A DNA stretch of 64,000 nt from Paracyclopina nana (taxonomy: Eukaryota; Arthropoda; Copepoda; Cyclopoida; Cyclopettidae). The notes beneath the pieces are model-generated. The model searched no databases and was not told the DNA's origin. It saw only the letters and a list, made by a program, of their open reading frames with translations. Within the stretch, counting starts at the first letter, position 1. Each line of letters begins with the position of its first letter. The stretch lies in the NCBI GenBank assembly GCA_019096065.1, contig JAGUCH010000001.1:1240001-1304000 (forward strand), written 5' to 3'. Positions 19,596-26,814 of the stretch are shown in pieces. Made by a program: the position numbers and the translations under genes.

Positions 19596-20647
19596 TTAGT
19601 TGGCATCGCTGTTCACGTCCTGGGAAGCCTTTGACCCGGCGGAATCCTGGTCCTCATCTGCGATTGAGAGAGGTTCAGCCTCAGTGATCTCGTCCTTGTC
19701 CGGAATGGACTCCGCTGCCGAATCCAAGCGACGGTTATCTCGGGCTCGAGCCCGGCGAGATCGTCTCTTCAAAGTCCGCGGTCCGCACCCTTCAGTAACA
19801 GGTACCTGAAAAGGTGCATGAAAAAGAGTACATGAGCAACCTGTTTACAGTTCATAAATTGATAGGTCCTTACCCAGCCCTTGGGATTAGGGACGTCATA
19901 GATGTGGGCCAGCCCGGACATGATGCTGGGATTCCGGCGTAGTGTTCCATAGGGGTCCATGGCAGCCATTGCCATTTGGAGCGAATGGACATCAGGGTCA
20001 CGCATAATCGGGGCTGGTGGCAAAGCTCGGACCTCTGGGGTACAGCAGTGAAATACCGCTGCATGCTCTGATGGGGCCTTTGTTGGAAGCATTTGCATGG
20101 CTCCACTTGCAGTCGATGACTCCGTACGAATAGCTCGAAACGTGGCCACGAACCTTCGGCACCATCGTGACGTCCACACGCAGAAGTACACCAACATGCC
20201 AAGCAAAATCTGTAAGAAAGAAGGTGGTAAATAAAAGTTTGGCCATAGTTGCAAAACTAGCTATAAGGTTGAACTTACCAAAGCCATCCCAATGGACGCC
20301 CCAAGACCGATCCATCCCATTACACCGTATCGGTGGTAATTGAAAATTTCCTCGATCCAGTCCCTCTGAGGGGCAATGGGACGATAACCATTTGGTACTG
20401 CTGGCATTAAATCTCGGGGGTCAAACACCTCCACTTCAAAGGGGTCGACAGGAGCTGGGCCAAATCCAGGTCCACCCTCGGCTTCAGAAATGCCACTCTC
20501 AGGAATAGCAACAGTAGGACCTACTGGGCCTGTGGTTTGAGAATCCACTAGCGCAGGATCCACCGTTGATGGCTGGATTGGAACCTCAGTGGGAGCCTCT
20601 GTAGAGCTGCCCTCTGGAGTTAGAGAAACCCAGGCTAAAATGACCAT
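19596..20647 (-). CDS. spliced antisense gene C: single-pass membrane protein, 304 aa
   Basis: Three exons join in phase 0: 20647-20279 (123 codons), 20209-19874 (112 codons) and 19805-19596 (69 codons plus TAA). Introns are 69 and 68 nt with GTAAGT or GTAAGG donors and TTCTTACAG or TTTTCAG acceptors. The first junction falls inside one hydrophobic helix (residues about 111-134; GWIGLGASIGMAL joined to ILLGMLVYFCVW), strong support for the model. The N-terminal 110 residues are acidic and rich in Pro, Thr and Glu, with only a short hydrophobic start. The part after the helix has a Cys/Arg-rich juxtamembrane region, a basic cluster in exon 3 (LKRRSRRARARDNRR) and an acidic tail. Possible roles are an accessory envelope or receptor-like protein; no family is recognised. 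AATAAA lies at 19267-19262. Confidence 0.8.
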
Positions 20648-20836
20648 CGCGAGTTGATTGGGATTGGAATATCTCTAGAAAAGTGACCAGCTTGGACGAA
20701 GTCCGATGGGAGAATGATCAACATTAAGTGAAAGCTGAGAGTTGCAACTGCCTGTTGCACCCTCGCTACGTTTCTCGACCTAGGAAGTCAAAAATGTCCG
20801 TGCAACTCGACGATGAGCGTGCGCGCACGCGCCCAT

Positions 20837-20844
20837 CTTATAAG
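20837..20844. promoter_or_regulatory. palindromic TATA box between divergent genes
   Basis: CTTATAAG is a perfect palindrome in the 366-base gap between the start of antisense gene C (20647) and the + gene at 21014. On the minus strand it would place transcription start near 20810, giving a 5' UTR of about 160 bases for gene C. Confidence 0.4.
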
Positions 20845-20971
20845 GAAGTGGTATAAGTCCTGTTACCCTGTTCTTTTTTTTACCTAGACAAAAAATGACC
20901 TTGGGTTTTTTAAAAGGGACAACCCACGCATTTAAATGCCCGAGAGTGTGGGGCATACCTGTAAAGATGCG

Positions 20972-20979
20972 TATAAAAA
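20972..20979 (+). promoter_or_regulatory. TATA box for the gene at 21014
   Basis: TATAAAAA lies 42 bases upstream of the ATG at 21014, predicting transcription start near 21002. It lies downstream of the more upstream in-frame start near 20936, which argues for 21014 as the start. Confidence 0.6.
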
Positions 20980-21013
20980 GGGCAGGTTACGGCCTTACAG
21001 CAACAGTCTGGAA

Positions 21014-22312
21014 ATGAGCAATAGCTTGAATAGCCTCGATAATCTAAGGATGTCTCTGATCACCGAATCCATGGAAGGAGAATCTGCATTGGTCTCTATG
21101 ATGGAGACTGATAAGACTGGAGAGTTCAACGAACAAGAGGTTAGTGAGCTCCTAAAGGATGATGAGCCAGTTATGGATCGCAACATGCCTGCTGCCAATA
21201 TTGAGAACCAAGCCCAGAATCAGACGACTAGGCACCAGGACCAAGAGGAACCCCTCGAGGTCCCATTGGAAAGGGTATCCTCCAGTTTGGGGTACCCATT
21301 GCCATTTGAGGATTTGATCAGGCCTCCCCACATGGAGGGTCTACAGGCCTATGCGAGGGAGGCGAGCCGGACCAGAGCTACTATACAGCAGCATGATGAT
21401 GCAAGCCTGTTGAAGATAGCTACGAAAGAGGTCATGACTGTTGGAAAGGAGGTGCCTTTTGACCTAACGATTAGGATAAATGGAGAACCCTATGAACGGA
21501 CCGAGCCTCGTAGGCCATTGAAGGTGAAAAACTTTGACTGCATTGAATTGATTATCGAGCCAGTGAGTAAAGGAGGGGAGATTCCCGATTTTCTTGTTAT
21601 ATTTCCGATGCTAGACAATCTACCAGTCTACAATTTGCCTGACAAGATGGAATATGACGAGAATGTCCATAAGTTGGCCAATGTCAGGAGTTGGTCTGCC
21701 GTCCAGAGCCCAACAGCTGTTGGGTATTATGTTCATGGAATCCGTGGACAGGGTGGAGCTCAACTCCCTGTAGTAGTCTCCAAACATTATACCAAGCGAG
21801 GCTGCATTCAGATCATGCCAACATTGGACTCATCATTTTGGGATCCGCGGATGTTCCATGATTTGACGTCACCTTACTTGCAACTGTATGTGGGACCGCC
21901 GTCCTGCCTTAACAATGGTGTGGCCCAAGCACCACGAAAATTGGACGTGAAGATCGATATGACCGCACTCCTGCCTACCATGGTAGCCCAGTTTGTTGAT
22001 CGAGCCATTGGAACGTATCCGCAATGCGTGAGGTACACAGCCGGGGCCAGGCCCCAAAAACTAGCCGCGTTTGTGGAGAAGTCTTGGCAACAAAAACCAA
22101 GGCGAGGACCTAGACTGTACGCCGATGTAGCGCGCGAGCGCCCTTTTGGCGCAGGAACGAATGGACCAGACATATTGCACGCTAAGCGCTCCAAAGTCGA
22201 TAAGAATAAGGAGCGTGTGAACTATCTCCTCCAGGCTAAAATGGAGGAAATGACCCCCAGCGACATCAAGGTATTCACTGAGGCGATTAATGGATTTGTC
22301 GGGCAGTTCTAA
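21014..22312 (+). CDS. unknown soluble protein, 432 aa, own promoter
   Basis: The frame is open from 20936, but a TATA box at 20972 makes the ATG at 21014 the likely start. There is no signal peptide or membrane helix. Residues 1-90 are acidic and probably disordered. The middle (about 110-350) looks like a folded domain (for example KEVPFDLTIRINGEPYERTE and SWSAVQSPTAVGYYVHGI). The C-terminus is basic with a nuclear-signal-like stretch (KRSKVDKNKERV). AATAAA at 22416-22421 lies about 100 bases downstream. Position between the antisense membrane genes and the envelope-like gene suggests a matrix-, capsid- or regulator-like accessory, but I recognise no family. Confidence 0.75.
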   Translation: MSNSLNSLDNLRMSLITESMEGESALVSMMETDKTGEFNEQEVSELLKDDEPVMDRNMPAANIENQAQNQTTRHQDQEEPLEVPLERVSSSLGYPLPFEDLIRPPHMEGLQAYAREASRTRATIQQHDDASLLKIATKEVMTVGKEVPFDLTIRINGEPYERTEPRRPLKVKNFDCIELIIEPVSKGGEIPDFLVIFPMLDNLPVYNLPDKMEYDENVHKLANVRSWSAVQSPTAVGYYVHGIRGQGGAQLPVVVSKHYTKRGCIQIMPTLDSSFWDPRMFHDLTSPYLQLYVGPPSCLNNGVAQAPRKLDVKIDMTALLPTMVAQFVDRAIGTYPQCVRYTAGARPQKLAAFVEKSWQQKPRRGPRLYADVARERPFGAGTNGPDILHAKRSKVDKNKERVNYLLQAKMEEMTPSDIKVFTEAINGFVGQF

Positions 22313-22415
22313 AAAATGAAATTACCCTTCAGAATCGAATTGTACATATTGATAAAATACTTGGTTGTGGGCCAATACTCTTAACTTTTTACCATACATG
22401 TCGACATGCTATGAT

Positions 22416-22421
22416 AATAAA
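22416..22421 (+). promoter_or_regulatory. polyadenylation signal after the 21014 gene
   Basis: AATAAA, 104 bases past the stop at 22312 and upstream of the next gene's TATA box. Confidence 0.45.
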
Positions 22422-22487
22422 AACCAATGGAAAAAAGCAAAGAGTGTCTAGACATAGTAAGGTGGCGTGCCCATACTTGTCTGGGTT

Positions 22488-22494
22488 TATAAGG
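22488..22494 (+). promoter_or_regulatory. TATA box for the envelope-like gene
   Basis: TATAAGG lies 62 bases upstream of the ATG at 22550, predicting a start near 22518 and a short 5' UTR. Confidence 0.5.
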
Positions 22495-22549
22495 AAAGTT
22501 AGCGGTCTTGGGGCCCATATAGTTTCTGATCAGAATTTGTGCTGGTAAG

Positions 22550-24436
22550 ATGTCGTTTGAATTGGTCTTCATACTCACCCTTTTGGGATCTGGCACTTGG
22601 GGCCTGTCCAACTACCCAAATACTCAGTTCGTACTGGATGAGGCACTTTGCCATTCCGGACATGCCCTAGTTCCAGTTAGAGTGGTCCATCATCCTAGAA
22701 TGGTGAAAAAGGCTATGGTGTTAGATACGAAGGATTACAGTGGCCTCTTGCAATCAACAATTGGCGTCCTGAATAATATTGACACCGTGGTAAAAGAAGT
22801 TAAGGACAAGGAGGACTTGGTCCATATTGGGAATATGTTGGCAGTTGGCGAAGAGAGTACCCCTAACACCATCGACAAAGCTTGTTCCAAACGTCAAGGG
22901 TTTGTACCATTTGCCCCTAAAACTTATGAAGACATGGACGTTTTTCTAGAACTATTACGTTATACGGCAAAGGAAAGCCCTCTTGCCACTAAGGTAACTT
23001 TATGTGTAAAGTTTCGGATTGTCAATGAGGTACCTATGTCCTTGGATGGGAAAACCACGTTCCCTCAAGTGGGGTATGAGAAAAAACCGGACGATGAGAT
23101 AATTGCAGGTTACCCGTGTATCACGGGGTATTTCACTGTGGGACAAGGGCCGAGGACCATGACGTCAGTTAAAGCCCATGCACCACACAGTGATGGGAAG
23201 GCAACGATATGTGTCCAAAATGACTTTGTCATCACCCATAAGGACTTTGTCAAATCTGAATTGTCTGGGAGGAAAAGCTTCCTTGAAAAGGCCTACAACG
23301 CCGTGATGGCCCTAGCAGAATCAGGTAAATCGACAAAATTCACCGATGGCATGATAGCAAATACCACTCCACTGAGAGTACCACCGAAAGTTTCTTTGGC
23401 CTTTCGACTACTGAAAGGTTTTAGCAAGGTCTTTTTGAAGTCTGGATTAATACCAAATGATCTGCAGCAAGTATTGTCATATGCTGACACAGTTGTGCAA
23501 TTTGCCAGAAATTTTGGACAGGCAGGCACACGGTTCAGCATACCAACTCTGGCGCATAATAGTGACAGAAATGCGGCCACCATTACTAATGTTTATGAAC
23601 CTTTGGCGAACACTGAGCAGAGTGGAGACTTTGTCACTCAGGGAATAGTTGGGTATAAAGAAATGGACCCTACCCCTGAGGTCACATATCATATTGTGTC
23701 ACGAAGCAAAAACGGATTCTTACTGCATGATAGGTATTTGACCCGCCGAAATGATCTAGTGTTTGTGTCTCGGGAAATACCCATCTATAGTGATTGCTTC
23801 GTTCATGACCATAATTTAACCGTGTGTGAAAACAAGGACTTTGACTTGACAGAAGGAGTCCAACACTGTGCTAAAGTACTTTTAGGGCTAGCTCTGGGTG
23901 ACCCTTTTGACGCCTGTGAATTAGAGCCACTTAAAACTAACACGCTCACTGATGTGGGATGTGCTAATTATAAAGGGTTCTTAAATTTGGTCTCAAGTGC
24001 AATGATTAATAGGACTTGTTTAAATGACTTCAAGAACTCGATGGTATTGGAACCAGGATCCTATCAGATCCTTAGCAATTGTAAGGTTTCCCTTGGAACT
24101 CAAAGTACTGGATACGAGGACTCTCCTTGGGAAAGTGATATGGTGAAGTTCTTTACAAAATTCCCTGAAGATGAACTTGGAGGTTTATTCAATAATTGGG
24201 AAATAATCCTGACGGTGAGCCTATTGTCTGCAGCACTGGGATTCACGTGTATGGGCATATTGATTTGGAAAAGGCGGCGAGTATGCAGCCGATGTTATGA
24301 TGATGGAGGCTATGTGAGACCTAATACGTCCCGCTCACGGCTTCGCTACAATAGAGGAGATCGCAAGAAAGATGCTGACCAAAATCAGCGCCTTACTGTG
24401 CGAATGAGTGGCCTGGGAGGCGCGACGTTAGTATAA
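22550..24436 (+). CDS. env: envelope-like type I membrane glycoprotein, 628 aa
   Basis: The protein starts with a signal peptide (MSFELVFILTLLGSGTWGLS) and has one C-terminal membrane helix near residues 552-572 (IILTVSLLSAALGFTCMGIL). A basic anchor (KRRRVCSRC) and a tail of about 50 residues follow. The ectodomain of roughly 530 residues has many cysteines and at least three N-x-S/T sites (NTT, NLT, NRT). I see no clear furin-type RXXR site followed by a fusion peptide, so it does not obviously belong to the baculovirus F-like envelope family of gypsy errantiviruses. Last gene before the 3' LTR, the usual env position. It has its own TATA box. The frame is intact, with no stops or shifts. 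It could be an envelope that makes the element infectious, or a captured membrane protein. Confidence 0.7.
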   Translation: MSFELVFILTLLGSGTWGLSNYPNTQFVLDEALCHSGHALVPVRVVHHPRMVKKAMVLDTKDYSGLLQSTIGVLNNIDTVVKEVKDKEDLVHIGNMLAVGEESTPNTIDKACSKRQGFVPFAPKTYEDMDVFLELLRYTAKESPLATKVTLCVKFRIVNEVPMSLDGKTTFPQVGYEKKPDDEIIAGYPCITGYFTVGQGPRTMTSVKAHAPHSDGKATICVQNDFVITHKDFVKSELSGRKSFLEKAYNAVMALAESGKSTKFTDGMIANTTPLRVPPKVSLAFRLLKGFSKVFLKSGLIPNDLQQVLSYADTVVQFARNFGQAGTRFSIPTLAHNSDRNAATITNVYEPLANTEQSGDFVTQGIVGYKEMDPTPEVTYHIVSRSKNGFLLHDRYLTRRNDLVFVSREIPIYSDCFVHDHNLTVCENKDFDLTEGVQHCAKVLLGLALGDPFDACELEPLKTNTLTDVGCANYKGFLNLVSSAMINRTCLNDFKNSMVLEPGSYQILSNCKVSLGTQSTGYEDSPWESDMVKFFTKFPEDELGGLFNNWEIILTVSLLSAALGFTCMGILIWKRRRVCSRCYDDGGYVRPNTSRSRLRYNRGDRKKDADQNQRLTVRMSGLGGATLV

Positions 24437-24527
24437 TAACTGTATCAACCTTAATGTGATGTAAGCGATCAATGACACCTTTTTTATATTTTTAGAGCTT
24501 AAAAACTATTTCAAAAGCTGAAAAAGT

Positions 24528-24540
24528 TAGGGCCGGGGAA
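24528..24540 (+). promoter_or_regulatory. candidate polypurine tract
   Basis: A mostly purine stretch (TAGGGCCGGGGAA) abuts the 3' LTR, where plus-strand priming is expected. It is interrupted by pyrimidines. Confidence 0.45.
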
Positions 24541-25465
24541 TGATGGGCAATAAGTACATCATGTCTCTGGTGCACGTTACGACCAGAATAGGACTTGATT
24601 GGACCCCTCCAGTGGAACCTGTGGAAACCGTGGAGCCCGTGGAGCCGCCAGAAGTCCGGAAGGTTGCCCATTCACCGCTACATCACCACCTCAAAATCAC
24701 AAAACCTCCTTTCTTAAAAACACCTTTTCATCTCCTCCAACTCTCTGATTGTTGCTGCTGCTGCTGCTACTACCTATGCGTTGAGCCTTACCTATGGCAA
24801 TTCACCTGACCTTGAGTGGAGAAGTTGCTAGCCATTGTGTGGAGGAGTTGCTAGCTGCTACATAGAGAGGACCTGCAGCTGCATGATAACGGAGAGAAGC
24901 AGATGGAAGCTGATGGAACTTGCTGCGATGCATCGAGTGGAGAAGAAGGAGAAGACTCGGGGAGTTCGAGGGGGGACTTCAGAGAAACAAGACATGGACC
25001 AAGTGCACATGGCCCATTGAGTGAGCTCTGCCCTGCTATTGTCCCACCAAAGTTCTCCAAAGTGTGCTGAGGCATGAAGAAGATGGCCACAAGAATATTT
25101 ACTGCAGTACTTATTTCTTTGTATTTGCTGCCATTAATTTGTGTGGTGTTAAAAGCCGAGTGAATAAGACAACCTTGATGGATTTTGTTCGACCATAACT
25201 TGTATAGAGGTTTCCTGGGCAGTTATGCATCCTAACCTGAGGCTGTTAAGGCCACTGAGGACTTGGATAGGAGGCCCAATCACAGGTCTACAGCACTGAA
25301 GCTTGCCATGTGATGTATCTCGCCAGAGTTGGAGCACCGAGGCTGCGGCTTTGGGTCCAAGGCGGGTAGACATCCGGCCAGCACCCGGAGGCTGCGAACG
25401 GTACCGCGACCATGAAGCCGATGCTAACCATCCTAGGCTTCAGAGGGTGTGACCGTCGCACACCA
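24541..25465 (+). repeat. 3' LTR, complete, 925 bp
   Basis: The LTR begins TG (TGATGGGCAA) right after the candidate polypurine tract and ends CA, matching the left copy from 24616 to 25465. Beyond 25465 the sequence diverges from that after the left LTR, fixing the element's right end. A target-site duplication cannot be tested because the left flank is outside the window; the first flanking bases are CTACC. Confidence 0.95.
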
Positions 25466-26504
25466 CTACCAATTCCGATTTTCTATGGTACGCACTCTTC
25501 AAAATAAGTTAGATTTTTGTAGTCAACGAAAATAAAAGTTGAACACTAAAGGAAAAACGAGAATGCATCGATTTGACGGATTTTCTAGTTCGCGCGCGAA
25601 ATTCGCTTTTAAGCGTGAGGTCTTCATGAAGACATTGCATTAGGAATTATGCTCTTCATTCCTTCATTTTGTAATTTATCAAAGAATTTTTTTCATTAAT
25701 GATGCTTTCAATTTGAAAGTGTCAAACAGTTGAGCACCAAGTTTCCCTTTAAAGTAATGCCTAAAGCAAAGAATCGTTCAGTCAAAAGGAAGTTGACCTG
25801 AAAAATCCTTTCTGGCGCGCGCGCGGTGATTTCGCGGAAAAAACCTCGTCCCTTGTCATCAGATAATCCATCGTCAAACTTTCAATAATATGATTTGAAT
25901 ATTGAGAAGATCAAAGTTTGGCAAGGCGATCTTCCGAATGGTCAGAAAAACCAGATTTCTACCGAAAGCTTCCCCATTCGATTATGTCATTATGGCTTGC
26001 CGCAAAAGTGGAAACATCAGACAACGCGCGAAAAAATCAACGCCCGATGACGGAGAGGAATGCTGAAAAACTACGCTGCTACGACCGTTGGAAATTGAGC
26101 AAAAAGAAAAAACAAAATGATAAAAAAATAATCCTCTCCAAAAATGAAACACGCCCAAATTCAAAAAAATTTACATTCTAACATTGTATTAAAAAGAAAC
26201 TGGCTTTAAAAAGGAAAATTATCTCAAGCCTTTAGGATCACGCGTTCTCAATAACACCAGCCAAATCATCGAGCATCTAGCATCACCCTAACAATGCACC
26301 ACATAGCAACATTACGTCGCGACGCAAATAAAAAATGACAAACACAAACAGCTTGAAATCATGATTTCACAAAAAATGATAAAAAACTGCTAAAAGCACT
26401 GCACATGTAATCACAACAAAGCAAAACCAGAAATGCAAAAAGGCAACAAATACAACAATGTTGGCAAACAATGCTCACTTTTTTCTCCAAACCATTGAAA
26501 TGCG
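25466..26504. other. flanking DNA between the retroelement and the 5S array
   Basis: AT-rich with two GC-alternating stretches (around 25590 and 25817). A lysine-rich frame at 25918-26181 starts with TTG and looks like chance. No gene is supported. Confidence 0.6.
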
Positions 26505-26550
26505 CGGAGTGTGGTGCGGGATAGGTGAGTTGGAGAAGGTGGCCAAGGGA

Positions 26551-26593
26551 GACTGCCCGGGAACACTGGGTGCTATTGGCATTGCTTTTTGCC
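26551..26593 (+). pseudogene. 5S 3'-end fragment in the spacer (first of one per unit)
   Basis: This piece (GACTGCCCGGGAACACTGGG onward) matches the last 38 or so bases of the 5S gene plus its terminator at about nine positions in ten, including a second T-run (GCTTTTTGCC). It recurs once in every spacer. It lacks box A and most of box C, so it cannot be an independent gene. Confidence 0.85.
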
Positions 26594-26694
26594 TAGGTGA
26601 CAGCCCCATCCCAACAACTTGTACTTTTTGACAGCCACCATCAATTTCAGAGTTGGAAATGCGGAGAAAAGGACTGGATAAAACCTCAGTGTTT

Positions 26695-26814
26695 GCCAAC
26701 GGCCATATCACACTGAACATACCAGTTCTCGTCCGATCACTGAAGTCAAGCAGTGTAGAGCCTAGTCAGTACTTGGATGGGTGACCGCCTGGGAACACTG
26801 GGTGCTGTTGGCAT
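26695..26814 (+). rRNA. 5S ribosomal RNA, copy 1 (reference description)
   Basis: The gene starts GCCAACGGCCATATCACACT and ends GTTGGCAT; the terminal GCCAAC and GTTGGC pair to form helix I. The internal promoter is clear: box A region AAGCAGTGTAGAGCC and box C GTCAGTACTTGGATGGGTGA. TTTCTTTTT directly after the gene is the RNA polymerase III terminator. A conserved GATAAAA lies at -18 to -12 in every unit and may be an upstream element. The sequence CAGTTCTCGTCCGATCAC resembles arthropod 5S. Transcribed by RNA polymerase III for the large ribosomal subunit. Confidence 0.95.

Larger units (their letters stand above)
1..25465 (+). mobile_element. giant Ty3/gypsy-like LTR retroelement with viral-style accessory genes
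   Basis: LTRs, primer site, gag, pol with Ty3/gypsy domain order (protease, RT, RNase H, integrase) and a 3' envelope-like gene define the element. Its length is about 25.5 kb including the 75 bases outside the window, several times a typical 5-8 kb gypsy element. The excess lies in the 3.6-kb leader, the long protease-RT linker, the pol tail and the 9.5-kb post-pol region. Pol carries two frame changes and 15166-17450 looks decayed, while gag, the 21014 gene, env and the antisense genes are open. Confidence 0.88.

Noticed and set aside
20936-21013. Upstream start for the 21014 gene.
   Set aside because: The TATA box at 20972 lies inside this extension and would place transcription start downstream of it.
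25918-26181. 87-codon + strand frame in the flank.
   Set aside because: It starts with TTG and is lysine/asparagine-rich low-complexity sequence from A-rich DNA.
26520-26640. Spliced-leader RNA gene in the 5S spacer (TTAG|GTGAGT donor-like site and an ACTTTTTGA Sm-like site).
   Set aside because: 5S and spliced-leader linkage is known in nematodes and some other animals, but here the middle is a 5S fragment, the Sm-like T-run varies between four and five Ts among units, and no leader-type promoter is visible.
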